Source of the DNA: an uncultured Desulfuromonadales bacterium
GTDB taxonomy: Bacteria > Desulfobacterota > Desulfuromonadia > Desulfuromonadales > Trichloromonadaceae
NCBI GenBank assembly: GCA_945787465.1
Contig: CALZIZ010000045.1
Span: 1-41,304, forward strand
Direction: 5' to 3'
DNA length: 41,304 bases
The notes below the pieces were generated by a model. That model was not told where the DNA came from and made no database searches. It was given only the letters and a program-made list of their open reading frames with translations. Every line of letters starts with the position of its first letter. The stretch's first letter is position 1. Shown in pieces: positions 33,527 through 41,304 of this stretch. A program made the position numbers and the translations under genes.

Positions 33527-35941
33527 ATGATCGTAACCTACAACTGGCTCAAGGAATTTGTTGATTTTGACCTGGATCCCGCCGATCTGGCCCACCAGCT
33601 GACCATGGCTGGGCTGGAGGTCGATGGCATGGAACTGGTGGGGGAGGGGCTGGACAGCGTTATTGTCGCGCGGCTGGCCTCGGTCGAGCCCCATCCCGAG
33701 GCCGATCGCCTGACCATTTGTCAGGTTGAAACGGGGCAGGATACGGTGCAGGTTGTTTGTGGCGCCAAGAACCACCGCACCGGTGACCTGGTCGCTTTTG
33801 CCCAGGTCGGTTCGGTGCTTCCGGGCGATTTCAAGATCAAGAAATCCAAGATCAGGGGCCGTGAATCCTTTGGTATGCTCTGCTCGGAGACCGAGCTGGG
33901 GCTGGCCGAGGAATCTGAAGGGATCATGATTCTTCCTGCCGGCCTTGAGCTGGGCACTGCAGCCTTCGACGCCCTGGGGCTCAAGGATGTGCGTTACGAA
34001 CTGGGGTTGACCCCCAACCGTCCGGACTGCCTGAGCGTTGTCGGGGTGGCCCGCGAGGTGGCGGCCATGGTTGGCCAGGACCTGAAGCTCCCCGGAGCCT
34101 CGGTGCAGGAAACGGGCTCGGCCATTGGCGAGCAGACCTCGGTCACCATCGAGGAGGCAGGGATGTGCCCCCGCTATGCGGCGCGGCTGATCAAGGGCGT
34201 TAAGATCGGCCCTTCCCCCGATTGGCTGGTGCGGCGCCTGGAATCGGTCGGTATGCGTTCGATCAATAACGTGGTCGATGTCACCAACTATGTGCTGATG
34301 GAACTCGGGCACCCTCTGCATGCCTTCGATTTCAACCTGCTGCGGGGCAAGAAAATCGTTGTAAAACGCGCCCTGGAAGGTGAACGCTTCACCACCCTCG
34401 ACTCCAAGGAGCATCAGCTCAAAGCTGGCGATCTGTGTATTTGCGATGGCGAAGGGGCCGTGGCCCTGGCCGGCATCATGGGAGGGGAGAACTCGGAAAT
34501 TCAACCCGATACCGTCGATCTGTTGCTCGAGAGCGCCTATTTCAATCCGCCGACCATTCGCCGCAGCAGTAAACGACTTGGGATTCATACCGAGTCCTCG
34601 CACCGTTTTGAGCGCGGCGCCGATGTCAATATGGTGCCTGTTGCCTTGGATCGGGCGGCTGATTTGATCCTGCAAGTCGCGGGCGGTGTTCTGGCCAAGG
34701 GAGTGATCGACGCCTACCCCCAGGCCGTGGCCGAGCGCAAAATCACCATGACCGCACTGCGCACCAGCCAGATTCTGGGTATTGAAATCGACGCACTGGA
34801 AATCCAGCGCCTGTTGCGTTCTATCGGGCTGAGCTCGGAGTTGCCCATGGACCGCTCCGACGGTGCTCTCTACATCACCGTTCCGACCTTCAGGCCGGAT
34901 TTGGAGCGGGAAGTCGATTTGATCGAAGAGGTTGCCCGCCTCAACGGGTACGATAAAATTCCCGTGACCATGCCCTCGGGACAGAGCATCTGTCACCGTC
35001 CGCCGGTGCATTTTTCTGAGTCCCGCATGGCCCGCAACCTCATGGTGGCCAGCGGTTATTCCGAAATCATCAACTACGCCTTTATCTCGCCCAAGGCTCT
35101 CGAGCGGCTTGGCCTTGGCGCCGACGATGAGCGCAGGTCCACCGTGGCCGTGCTTAACCCGCTGACCGAAGAGCAGTCGGTGATGCGCACCAGTCTGGTG
35201 CCCAGTCTGCTCGAAACCGTTTCGCGCAATCTCGCCTACCGCTCACGCGATCTGCGGCTTTTCGAACTGCGCCCAGTATTTCAGACCGTCCAGGGCGAAG
35301 AACTGCCAAAGGAGAAGCTGCGCCTGGCTGCCGCGGTATGTGGCCGTGCTGAGATTGAAGGTTGGAGCCAGGGCAGCCAGCAGGTTGACTTTTTCGACCT
35401 CAAGGGCATGGTTGAAGCTCTCCTTGCCGCCTTTCAGATCGACAAGGTGAACTGGGACGGCAGCCGCAGCGAATCTTTCTATCATCCGGGCAAGTCCTGC
35501 ACCCTGATGCACGGCAAAACCGTGCTCGGTACGCTGGGGGAGATTCACCCTAAGATTCAGGCTGAATTTGAGCTGGACCTTCCGGTTTACCTCTTCGATC
35601 TGGATATGGATGCCTTCTTTGCTGCCGCAGGTGATCATCCGGGATTCAGGCCTATTTCCAGGTTCCCTGATGTGTACCGGGACAGTGCTCTGCTGCTCGA
35701 TGACGCAGTCAGCGCCCAGGATGTCTTCGACGTTCTCGGCAAGGTCAAGGGCAAGCACCTGGAGAATATCACCCTCTTCGATCTGTACAAAGGGCCGGGG
35801 ATTCCCGAGGGCAAGAAGAGCCTCGCCATCAGGGTCCGCTATCGCTCCACCGAAAAAACCCTCACCGACGAAGAGATTCAGGGGGTCCACGGAAAAATTG
35901 TCAAGACTCTGTGTAAACGGCTAAATGCAGAAATTCGTTAA
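33527..35941 (+). CDS. pheT: Phenylalanyl-tRNA synthetase beta subunit
   Basis: 804-residue partner of PheS. It contains an EMAP-like tRNA-binding domain near the N-terminus (VEPHPEADRLTICQVETG), the B3/B4 editing domain (YELGLTPNRPDCLSVVGVAREVA), the B5 domain and a C-terminal FDX-ACB anticodon-binding domain (FRPISRFPDVYRDSALL). Length is standard. The ATG follows a GAGG in AGAGGACC. The ihfA promoter begins 9 bases after the stop. Confidence 0.97.
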   Translation: MIVTYNWLKEFVDFDLDPADLAHQLTMAGLEVDGMELVGEGLDSVIVARLASVEPHPEADRLTICQVETGQDTVQVVCGAKNHRTGDLVAFAQVGSVLPGDFKIKKSKIRGRESFGMLCSETELGLAEESEGIMILPAGLELGTAAFDALGLKDVRYELGLTPNRPDCLSVVGVAREVAAMVGQDLKLPGASVQETGSAIGEQTSVTIEEAGMCPRYAARLIKGVKIGPSPDWLVRRLESVGMRSINNVVDVTNYVLMELGHPLHAFDFNLLRGKKIVVKRALEGERFTTLDSKEHQLKAGDLCICDGEGAVALAGIMGGENSEIQPDTVDLLLESAYFNPPTIRRSSKRLGIHTESSHRFERGADVNMVPVALDRAADLILQVAGGVLAKGVIDAYPQAVAERKITMTALRTSQILGIEIDALEIQRLLRSIGLSSELPMDRSDGALYITVPTFRPDLEREVDLIEEVARLNGYDKIPVTMPSGQSICHRPPVHFSESRMARNLMVASGYSEIINYAFISPKALERLGLGADDERRSTVAVLNPLTEEQSVMRTSLVPSLLETVSRNLAYRSRDLRLFELRPVFQTVQGEELPKEKLRLAAAVCGRAEIEGWSQGSQQVDFFDLKGMVEALLAAFQIDKVNWDGSRSESFYHPGKSCTLMHGKTVLGTLGEIHPKIQAEFELDLPVYLFDLDMDAFFAAAGDHPGFRPISRFPDVYRDSALLLDDAVSAQDVFDVLGKVKGKHLENITLFDLYKGPGIPEGKKSLAIRVRYRSTEKTLTDEEIQGVHGKIVKTLCKRLNAEIR

Positions 35942-35949
35942 AAAAGCGG

Positions 35950-35978
35950 TTGCTAACCTCCTGTTCCTATGATATAAA
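35950..35978 (+). promoter_or_regulatory. Predicted sigma70 promoter of ihfA
   Basis: TTGCTA (35950-35955) and TATAAA (35973-35978) with 17-base spacing, placed in the pheT-ihfA gap. A leader of about 40 bases would precede ihfA. It would let ihfA-merR be made independently of pheST. Confidence 0.6.
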
Positions 35979-36024
35979 AACCCGTAAATTCAAGGACATG
36001 TGCGTTTTATTGCGTGGAGGCGAT

Positions 36025-36312
36025 ATGACAAAAGCGGATCTGATAGAAAATGTATATCTGAAAACCGGGTTTTCCAAGAAGGAATCCGCTGAAATTGTAG
36101 AAATGGTTTTCGATATCATGAAAAACAACCTCGAAGATGGCGAAAAAATCAAAATCGCCGGCTTCGGGAATTTTGTGGTTAAGCAGAAGGCCACTCGGCG
36201 TGGACGTAATCCGCAAACCGGCGAGGAGATTGAAATCACCTCGAGAAGAATCCTCACCTTCAAACCCAGCCAGGTTTTAAAATCCGCGATTAACGGATGT
36301 GAGGTCGAGTAA
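36025..36312 (+). CDS. ihfA: Integration host factor alpha subunit
   Basis: HU/IHF-family DNA-bending protein, 95 residues from the ATG at 36025 with TGGAGG upstream; the track adds 25 unsupported residues. Family motifs: [18 protein letters not shown], the DNA-contact arm ([14 protein letters not shown]) and FKPSQVLK. Its place after pheST supports IHF alpha rather than HU. A beta partner is not in the window. Confidence 0.93.
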   Translation: MTKADLIENVYLKTGFSKKESAEIVEMVFDIMKNNLEDGEKIKIAGFGNFVVKQKATRRGRNPQTGEEIEITSRRILTFKPSQVLKSAINGCEVE

Positions 36313-36341
36313 CTGTCCTTACCCCAAGGGCGGGGGGAATC

Positions 36342-36701
36342 ATGGACGTGAAAATTCCCGAAAAGCTCTATTTTAAGATTGGCGAAGTCGCCGAACTCAC
36401 CGGAGTCAAAGCCCATGTGCTGCGCTACTGGGAATCTGAGTTCGGCGCTTTTCGACCCGTCAAAAGCTCGAGCAACCAGCGGCTCTACCGGCGAAAAGAC
36501 ATTGAGCTGGTACTGTTGCTGAAGGATCTGCTTTACGCCCAGGGCTTTACCATTGCTGGTGCCAAAAAGAGGTTGCGCAGCACCTCGGCGGCACCTGCCA
36601 AGCCTTTAACCAAGGACGATCAAGTCTCGGCGGAGCGCCGCCTGCTTGCAGATATTCGGGAAGAACTGCAGCGGTTGCGCGATTCGCTAGGCTCTTCCTG
36701 A
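36342..36701 (+). CDS. MerR-family transcriptional regulator
   Basis: 119 residues: an N-terminal MerR winged helix-turn-helix ([38 protein letters not shown]) followed by a short helical tail ([17 protein letters not shown]). No metal-binding Cys, so not a metal sensor. Conserved after ihfA in Proteobacteria; the target genes and ligand are unknown. 30 bases separate it from ihfA. Confidence 0.9.
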   Translation: MDVKIPEKLYFKIGEVAELTGVKAHVLRYWESEFGAFRPVKSSSNQRLYRRKDIELVLLLKDLLYAQGFTIAGAKKRLRSTSAAPAKPLTKDDQVSAERRLLADIREELQRLRDSLGSS

Positions 36702-36747
36702 TGCTCTACGCCCCAACCCCCTCCAATGTGATTTCTCCGAGGCCCCT

Positions 36748-37521
36748 GTGCTGATATTGGTGACCAACGACGATGGTATCCATTCTCCCGGGATTAAAGT
36801 GCTTGCTCGCCGGCTGGGTGAACTCGGCGAGGTGGTCGTCGCAGCGCCTGATCGTGAACGCAGTGCCGTCGGGCATTCATTGACCCTGCATTCTCCCCTT
36901 CGGGCAGAGGAAATTCGGCCCGGCTTTTTCTCCATCGACGGCACACCGACAGATTGCGTGAACCTCGGGATTCACGGGCTTCTCGATCGCCGTCCCGATC
37001 TGGTCGTATCAGGGATCAACAAGGGCGGCAACCTCGGTGACGATATTACCTATTCAGGGACAGTCTCGGCGGCCATGGAAGCGACCCTGATGGGGGTTCC
37101 CGCCTTTGCCATTTCTCTGGCCGGCGATGATTATGCGGCCGAGGATTTTGCCTGCGCCGCCGCCTTTGCCCTTGACCTCGCCACCCGGGTCGTCGATCTG
37201 GGACTTCCTTCTGATACCCTGCTCAATGTCAATGTTCCGCCCGGAAAACCACTGGGGTCGCGCCTGACCCGGCAGGGGAAAAGGATTTACGGTGACGTGG
37301 TGGTGGAGAAATTTGATCCCCGCGGCCGAAAGTATTACTGGATCGGGGGAGGGGAGTTGGGGTTTGAAAACCTGCCAGGAACCGATTTTCACGCCATTCA
37401 CGAAAATTTTATTTCCATCACCCCTTTGCATCTCGATCTGACCAACTACCGTTCTTTTGAAGGGCTGGCTTCATGGGGGCTTGACGCAATGGGCGATTTT
37501 CATTCCCAGAGCAGTGATTGA
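36748..37521 (+). CDS. surE: 5'/3'-nucleotidase SurE
   Basis: Metal-dependent nucleoside monophosphate phosphatase linked to stationary-phase survival. 257 residues: VTNDDGIHSPG (metal ligands D8 and D9), ERSAVGHSLTL, INKGGNLGDDITYSGTVSAAMEA. Starts with GTG at 36748, with a GAGG a few bases upstream. First of the surE-pcm-yqaA-nlpD-rpoS set. Confidence 0.96.
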   Translation: MLILVTNDDGIHSPGIKVLARRLGELGEVVVAAPDRERSAVGHSLTLHSPLRAEEIRPGFFSIDGTPTDCVNLGIHGLLDRRPDLVVSGINKGGNLGDDITYSGTVSAAMEATLMGVPAFAISLAGDDYAAEDFACAAAFALDLATRVVDLGLPSDTLLNVNVPPGKPLGSRLTRQGKRIYGDVVVEKFDPRGRKYYWIGGGELGFENLPGTDFHAIHENFISITPLHLDLTNYRSFEGLASWGLDAMGDFHSQSSD

Positions 37522-37534
37522 AAGAAGTTGAATT

Positions 37535-38188
37535 ATGGAATTTTCCATTGCCCGCCGGCAAATGGTTGAACGGCAGATCAAGGGGCGCGGCATTACCGAC
37601 CCCCGGGTTATAGATGCCATGCTCAAGGTGCCCAGGCACCTGTTTGTCGAAGAGGCCCTGCAAAGCCAGGCCTACGGCGATTATGCTCTGCCTATTGGGG
37701 AAAAACAGACCATCTCCCAGCCATTTATCGTCGCTTATATGACCGAGGCGCTGCGACTTAAGGGCGGCGAAAAGCTGCTCGATGTCGGCACCGGTTCGGG
37801 TTACCAGGCTGCGGTTCTCGGTCAGCTTGCCTCGCGAGTTTATTCCGTCGAGCGCATTGTTTCCCTGGCCCGTCGGGCGCGGAGGGTTCTCGACTCGATA
37901 GGCAGCAGCAACATCAACATCAAGGTGACCGATGGCACCTTTGGCTGGGAGGATCAGGCCCCGTTTGACGGTATCCTGGTCGCGGCAGGGGCACCGTCTG
38001 TCCCCGAAGAATACCTTAAGCAACTTGCCATAGGGGCCCATCTGGTCATTCCGGTAGGAACCCGGGGAGCTCAGAAACTGATGCGGGTCACCAGAGTCGG
38101 GGCTGAGCGCTTTGAGGAAGAGGAACTGCTTGATTGCCGGTTTGTGCCCCTGTTGGGCCAGCATGGCTGGAAGAACGAGGATCGTTGA
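37535..38188 (+). CDS. pcm: Protein-L-isoaspartate O-methyltransferase
   Basis: Repairs isoaspartyl damage in aged proteins using S-adenosylmethionine. 217 residues: [44 protein letters not shown], the SAM-binding loop [12 protein letters not shown], and [23 protein letters not shown]. All family motifs are intact. The ATG follows surE by 13 bases; the ribosome-binding site is weak. Confidence 0.96.
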   Translation: MEFSIARRQMVERQIKGRGITDPRVIDAMLKVPRHLFVEEALQSQAYGDYALPIGEKQTISQPFIVAYMTEALRLKGGEKLLDVGTGSGYQAAVLGQLASRVYSVERIVSLARRARRVLDSIGSSNINIKVTDGTFGWEDQAPFDGILVAAGAPSVPEEYLKQLAIGAHLVIPVGTRGAQKLMRVTRVGAERFEEEELLDCRFVPLLGQHGWKNEDR

Positions 38189-38190
38189 CC

Positions 38191-38679
38191 ATGGTATTGT
38201 TACGGCGGCTTTATGACTGGGTTCTTCACTGGGCACAAACGCCCTACGGAGCGCCGGCTTTATTTTTTCTGGCATTTGCCGAATCCTCCTTTTTCCCCAT
38301 CCCGCCCGATGTTCTTCTGCTTGCCTTGTGCATAGCCCTGCCTGCGCGGTCCTTGCGCTTTGCCCTGATTGCCTCGGCCGGATCGGTGATTGGCGGAGTG
38401 GTGGGCTATGGCATCGGCCTGGGGTTGTGGGGTGCCCTGCAAGGGTATTTTTTCATGTATGTCCCGGGGTTTACCGAGGAGGTCTTTGCCAAGGTACAGG
38501 ACCTGTTTTCACGGTATGACTTCTGGACCGTGTTTACCGCAGGCTTTACGCCGATCCCCTACAAGGTCATCACCATCGGTGCCATGAGGGATTTTATCGA
38601 AAAATATTTCAACATTCTCACTATTGTTTTCATGGTTTTGCTCATCGGCGGATTTGTCGTCCTCAAGTATGTTTTTTGA
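38191..38679 (+). CDS. YqaA/DedA-family membrane protein
   Basis: 162-residue small VTT (DedA-like) protein with about four hydrophobic segments. Characteristic are FLAFAESSFFPIPPDVLLLAL (Glu and Pro-Pro loop) and the re-entrant TAGFTPIPYKVITI. Family members are thought to move lipids or maintain envelope balance; the substrate here is unknown. The ATG at 38191 is 2 bases after the pcm stop, with GAGG 10 bases before it. The track's start inside pcm is unlikely. Confidence 0.9.
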   Translation: MVLLRRLYDWVLHWAQTPYGAPALFFLAFAESSFFPIPPDVLLLALCIALPARSLRFALIASAGSVIGGVVGYGIGLGLWGALQGYFFMYVPGFTEEVFAKVQDLFSRYDFWTVFTAGFTPIPYKVITIGAMRDFIEKYFNILTIVFMVLLIGGFVVLKYVF

Positions 38680-38771
38680 AATCGGGTCTGTGCTTGACGC
38701 TTCGGAGGTGCTTCAGTTAGTTTAGTAGTCAATTGATTTGCCTTTTTTATGCGCTGCGGCGCAGGTGGGGT

Positions 38772-39560
38772 ATGTTTCTTAGATTCCTGGTTTTGCTGAT
38801 ATTGATTACGGTGCTTGGCGGATGCGTATCTACCGAAGGTATGTATCATCCGGTACGGCAAGGGGAGACCCTTTACCGAATCAGCAGGACCTATAACGTC
38901 GGTGAGGTCTATCTCGCCAGGATCAATGGTATTGACGATCCGACGGAACTACGGGTGGGCACCAAGTTGTTCATCCCCGGTGCCAAGAAGTTAAAAACTG
39001 TTCCTCAACTGGCCAAGCGTTCCGCTGCTCCGGCCAGGAAGTCGACCAGGGAAAACAAGCCTTCAAAGGTGAGAGCGCCCGAAAAATCGTCTTCAAAAAA
39101 GCTCAGCCATGCACCTGCGTCAAAACCCAAGGCCAGAGTGGCGGCAAAGCCTGCCCCGGCACCGGAGCTTAAGAAACCACCAACAAAAAAAGGTCAGTTT
39201 CAACTTCCGGTTGCGGGAAAGATCGTTCGAAAATTCGGAGAAAGCTCCGGGAAGGTCAACAAGGGGATAGAAATTTCGGCGCCCAGGGGAACCCCGGTTG
39301 TTTCATCTGCCGCCGGGCAGGTGATCTACAGCGGCAATGGGATTGCCGCCTACGGCAACCTGATAATTTTAAAGCACGATAACTCCTTTTACACCGTTTA
39401 CGGCTTTAATCAGAAAAATCTGGTAGAGGCGGGATCCTTTGTCGGTAAGGGCCAGCGCATTGCCCTGCTTGGTACCCCACCGCGAGGCGGGAGTCCAAGG
39501 TTGCACTTTGAAATCCGCTACGGCAAGAAGGCTGTTAATCCGATTTTTTACTTGCCTTGA
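38772..39560 (+). CDS. nlpD: NlpD-like lipoprotein, LysM plus degenerate M23 domain
   Basis: 262 residues. Lipoprotein signal with lipobox LGGC, a LysM domain (YHPVRQGETLYRISRTY to LFIP), a Lys/Ala/Pro-rich linker and a C-terminal LytM/M23 fold. The metal-binding residues are mostly lost: NKGIEISAP in place of the HxGIDI motif and VYGFNQ in place of the YAH motif; the last His (LHFEIR) remains. Such proteins do not cleave peptidoglycan themselves but activate amidases, as NlpD does in E. coli. The ATG at 38772 has AGGTGGGG upstream. The nlpD-rpoS order matches enterobacteria. Confidence 0.9.
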   Translation: MFLRFLVLLILITVLGGCVSTEGMYHPVRQGETLYRISRTYNVGEVYLARINGIDDPTELRVGTKLFIPGAKKLKTVPQLAKRSAAPARKSTRENKPSKVRAPEKSSSKKLSHAPASKPKARVAAKPAPAPELKKPPTKKGQFQLPVAGKIVRKFGESSGKVNKGIEISAPRGTPVVSSAAGQVIYSGNGIAAYGNLIILKHDNSFYTVYGFNQKNLVEAGSFVGKGQRIALLGTPPRGGSPRLHFEIRYGKKAVNPIFYLP

Positions 39561-39580
39561 TAATGCCTATCTCTTAGAAT
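39552..39580 (+). promoter_or_regulatory. Possible sigma70 promoter of rpoS
   Basis: TTGCCT (39552-39557) and TAGAAT (39575-39580) at 17-base spacing overlap the nlpD stop codon. A leader of about 33 bases would precede rpoS. In E. coli the main rpoS promoter lies inside nlpD, so an additional upstream promoter is possible. Confidence 0.45.
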
Positions 39581-39620
39581 CCTTAGGCAATTTTCACCAT
39601 TGACTCAGAGGTTTGCCGGT

Positions 39621-40589
39621 ATGGATGAAACCATGTTTGACGTTGAGGATAGCGAATACGGGCGCAGTGCAAGCGATAATAACGAGCTTGAACTGGAGCC
39701 TTCCGAGGAAGAGCTCGAGGCCGAAGAGAAGCGTGAGCAAGAAGAGTATGACGATCACTCCGATGACGCCATCAAGCTCTACCTGAAGGAGATTCAGAAG
39801 ACCACCCTTTTGACCGCCGAAGAAGAGCGGGCCCTTGCCAGGCGTATCTCCCAGGGAGATATGGCTGCTCGGGATAAAATGATCGAGTCCAATCTGCGTC
39901 TGGTGGTCAAGATCGCCAAACGCTACATGAATCGCGGCCTGCCTTTTCTCGATTTGATTGAAGAGGGCAACATGGGGTTGATCAAGGCAGTCGAGCGTTT
40001 CAAGCTCAGCAAGGAGTGCCGCTTTTCGACCTATGCCACCTGGTGGATCCGGCAATCGATCGAGCGCGCCCTGGTCAACCAGAGCCGGACCATCCGGTTG
40101 CCCGTTCATGTCAGCGACGACATCAACAAGCTGATCAAAATCAGCCGTGAACTGGTCCACAAATACAACCGCGAGCCCCACATCCATGAAGTTGCTGAAG
40201 CCATGGGCGTTGAACCGGCCTATGTGCGGCGATTGATGGTGCTGGTTAAAAAAACCTACTCCATCGAGCACCCCATGGGCGAAAACAACGATTACAGTCT
40301 CATGGATACCATTGAGGACCCTTCAGCCGTCGATCCCGCGACGATGATCGAAGACCTCAACAAGTACGGCTATGTCTCCGAATGGCTGGCGACCCTCAGT
40401 GAAAATGAACGCGAGATCCTGACCCTGCGCTTCGGGCTTGATGATCGTGAGCCCCAGACCCTTGACACCATTGGGCGGCGCTTTGGTGTGACCCGTGAAC
40501 GCATCCGCCAGATCGAGGCCAAAAGCCTTGAAAAATTACGCAAGATTCGCGAAGAGCGCGAATTCGGCGGCGATTTGCTTGACGAATAG
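39621..40589 (+). CDS. rpoS: RNA polymerase sigma factor RpoS
   Basis: Sigma38-type factor for stationary-phase and stress genes. 322 residues from the ATG at 39621 (GAGG 9 bases before); the track uses a TTG at 39600. An acidic N-terminus (EPSEEELEAEEKREQEE) precedes region 1.2 (DAIKLYLKEIQK), region 2 (NLRLVVKIAKRYMNRGLPFLDLIEEGNMGLI, STYATWWIRQSI), region 3 and region 4 (LTLRFGLDD, GVTRERIRQIEAKSL). The acidic head is longer than in E. coli RpoS. The nlpD neighbour and size separate it from RpoD. Confidence 0.93.
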   Translation: MDETMFDVEDSEYGRSASDNNELELEPSEEELEAEEKREQEEYDDHSDDAIKLYLKEIQKTTLLTAEEERALARRISQGDMAARDKMIESNLRLVVKIAKRYMNRGLPFLDLIEEGNMGLIKAVERFKLSKECRFSTYATWWIRQSIERALVNQSRTIRLPVHVSDDINKLIKISRELVHKYNREPHIHEVAEAMGVEPAYVRRLMVLVKKTYSIEHPMGENNDYSLMDTIEDPSAVDPATMIEDLNKYGYVSEWLATLSENEREILTLRFGLDDREPQTLDTIGRRFGVTRERIRQIEAKSLEKLRKIREEREFGGDLLDE

Positions 40590-40619
40590 ACAATGGCATT
40601 TGCTTGAGAGGAACAGCAC

Positions 40620-41135
40620 TTGGATGAATTGAAGAACATTATTCGGGATGTCCCCGACTTTCCCAAAAAAGGGATCGTTTTCAAAGACATCACTACTTTG
40701 CTGGCCGACAGCAAAAGCTTTCACCGTATGATCGACCTTATTGCCCACCGCTATGTCGGTGAGCATATCGACCAGGTGGTGGTGGTCGAGGCCCGGGGGT
40801 TCATTCTCGGCTCGGCCCTGGCTTACAAGCTCGGCACCGGGGTCACCCTGGTCCGTAAGCCCGGCAAGCTGCCCTGGAAAACGCGGCAGAAGACCTATGA
40901 CCTCGAATACGGTACCGACACCCTCGAAATTCACGAGGATGCTTTTACCCCCGGAGAACGTGTGGTTATCGCCGACGACCTGCTTGCAACCGGCGGCACC
41001 ATGGCAGCAGTGGTCGACCTGGTGCAGGAGCTGGGAGCCGAAGTCGTCGAATGCGCATTCATGGCTGAACTTGAGTTTCTCGAGGGCCGCAAGAAGCTGC
41101 CCGACGGCAAGGTCTTCAGCCTGCTTAAATTTTAA
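40620..41135 (+). CDS. apt: Adenine phosphoribosyltransferase
   Basis: Salvages adenine to AMP with PRPP. 171 residues: [38 protein letters not shown], and the PRPP loop [16 protein letters not shown]. Starts at TTG (40620) with GAGAGGAA 8 bases upstream; family opening (M)[14 protein letters not shown] supports it. Followed by the tRNA-Arg unit. Confidence 0.96.
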   Translation: MDELKNIIRDVPDFPKKGIVFKDITTLLADSKSFHRMIDLIAHRYVGEHIDQVVVVEARGFILGSALAYKLGTGVTLVRKPGKLPWKTRQKTYDLEYGTDTLEIHEDAFTPGERVVIADDLLATGGTMAAVVDLVQELGAEVVECAFMAELEFLEGRKKLPDGKVFSLLKF

Positions 41136-41148
41136 AGAGCTTGCTGCT

Positions 41149-41186
41149 CAAAGGGGGACTTAAGGGTTGCAAAACCGCCCCCTTTG
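41149..41186 (+). repeat. 9-base inverted repeat between apt and tRNA-Arg
   Basis: CAAAGGGGG (41149-41157) and CCCCCTTTG (41178-41186) are perfect complements 20 bases apart. The -35 box of the tRNA-Arg promoter lies within the loop. No T run follows, so it is a poor terminator; it could be an operator or a loose terminator for apt. Confidence 0.6.
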
Positions 41187-41195
41187 GGCTATAAA
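41167..41195 (+). promoter_or_regulatory. Predicted sigma70 promoter of tRNA-Arg
   Basis: TTGCAA (41167-41172), 17 bases, TATAAA (41190-41195), then a GC-rich stretch (CTGCTCCCGG) at the likely start point, a stable-RNA-type discriminator linked to stringent control. Transcription would begin about 41202. Confidence 0.7.
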
Positions 41196-41206
41196 AACTG
41201 CTCCCG

Positions 41207-41283
41207 GGCCCCGTAGCTCAGCAGGATAGAGCAACCGCCTCCTAAGCGGTAGGTCACAGGTTCGACTCCTGTCGGGGCCGCCA
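41207..41283 (+). tRNA. tRNA-Arg (anticodon CCT)
   Basis: 77 bases with encoded CCA. Acceptor GGCCCCG/CGGGGCC with G discriminator; D stem GCTC/GAGC; anticodon stem ACCGC/GCGGT around CTCCTAA, giving CCT; T stem ACAGG/CCTGT with TTCGACT. It reads the AGG arginine codon. The last 21 bases of the window after it show no feature. Confidence 0.97.
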
Positions 41284-41304
41284 TTAAAATCAAGGACTTA
41301 GCCA

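Noticed and set aside
38694-38723. Promoter before nlpD (TTGACG at 38694)
   Set aside because: The -35 is good, but the best -10 (TAGTTT at 18 bases) matches only three of six positions, so it was not listed.

Overview
The window is a gene-dense, GC-rich bacterial chromosome segment. Its gene content and order suggest a deltaproteobacterium of the Desulfuromonadales type (Geobacter, Pelobacter or Desulfuromonas relatives). This is inferred from Proteobacteria-style synteny (thrS-infC-rpmI-rplT-pheS-pheT-ihfA-merR and surE-pcm-yqaA-nlpD-rpoS), lptE and RpoS pointing to a Gram-negative cell, a Firmicutes-like tmk-holB-ricT-metG cluster, and a che-like operon with DUF4388, HEAT and ExeA-type genes. 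No 16S gene is present, so the assignment stays provisional.

Layout. 1-4203 (minus strand): tmk, holB, ricT and metG, the last cut by the left edge. The intergenic space 4204-4432 holds two divergent sigma70-like promoters. 4433-8520 (plus): rnc, a radical SAM protein, and the GTPase genes era and der, which serve RNA processing and ribosome maturation. 8521-21301 (plus): a 13-gene chemosensory-type operon behind a strongly structured leader. It encodes DUF4388-REC-GAF-like, CheY, CheA, ExeA-like ATPase, CheW, CheY, CheW, zinc-ribbon plus degenerate receiver, HEAT repeats, CheR, CheB, coiled-coil GAF and CheY. It has no chemoreceptor gene and no CheC/CheD/CheX/CheZ. This is the most unusual part of the window. 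21346-25952: infA, leuS, lptE and holA, closed by a bidirectional terminator shared with the convergent rpsT. 26449-28555: murJ and ogt. 28552-28923: a short AT-rich dispersed repeat, two adjoining arrays of heptanucleotide repeats, tRNA-Val(GAC) and a terminator. 28942-36701: thrS, infC (apparently with an AUA start), rpmI, rplT, a strong terminator, then pheS, pheT, ihfA and a MerR-like gene. 36748-41283: surE, pcm, a YqaA/DedA-family gene, an nlpD-like gene, rpoS, apt and tRNA-Arg(CCT).

How it fits together. Most genes are housekeeping: tRNA charging (metG, leuS, thrS, pheST), initiation factors 1 and 3, ribosomal proteins S20, L35 and L20, polymerase III clamp loader (holA, holB), dTMP synthesis, envelope assembly (murJ, lptE, nlpD) and stationary-phase or repair functions (rpoS, surE, pcm, ogt). 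Into this sits one accessory signalling system in which CheR and CheB would set the methylation of receptors encoded elsewhere, CheA would phosphorylate several receivers, and unusual partners (HEAT scaffold, ExeA-type ATPase, DUF4388 and GAF proteins) would replace a flagellar output. Translation genes repeatedly use non-AUG starts (infC AUA, infA, rpsT and apt UUG). Every intergenic gap is under 300 bases; those holding recognisable signals are described in the entries. Starts were chosen by ribosome-binding site and family length, so several differ from the ORF track; metG and the full infC are absent from that track.
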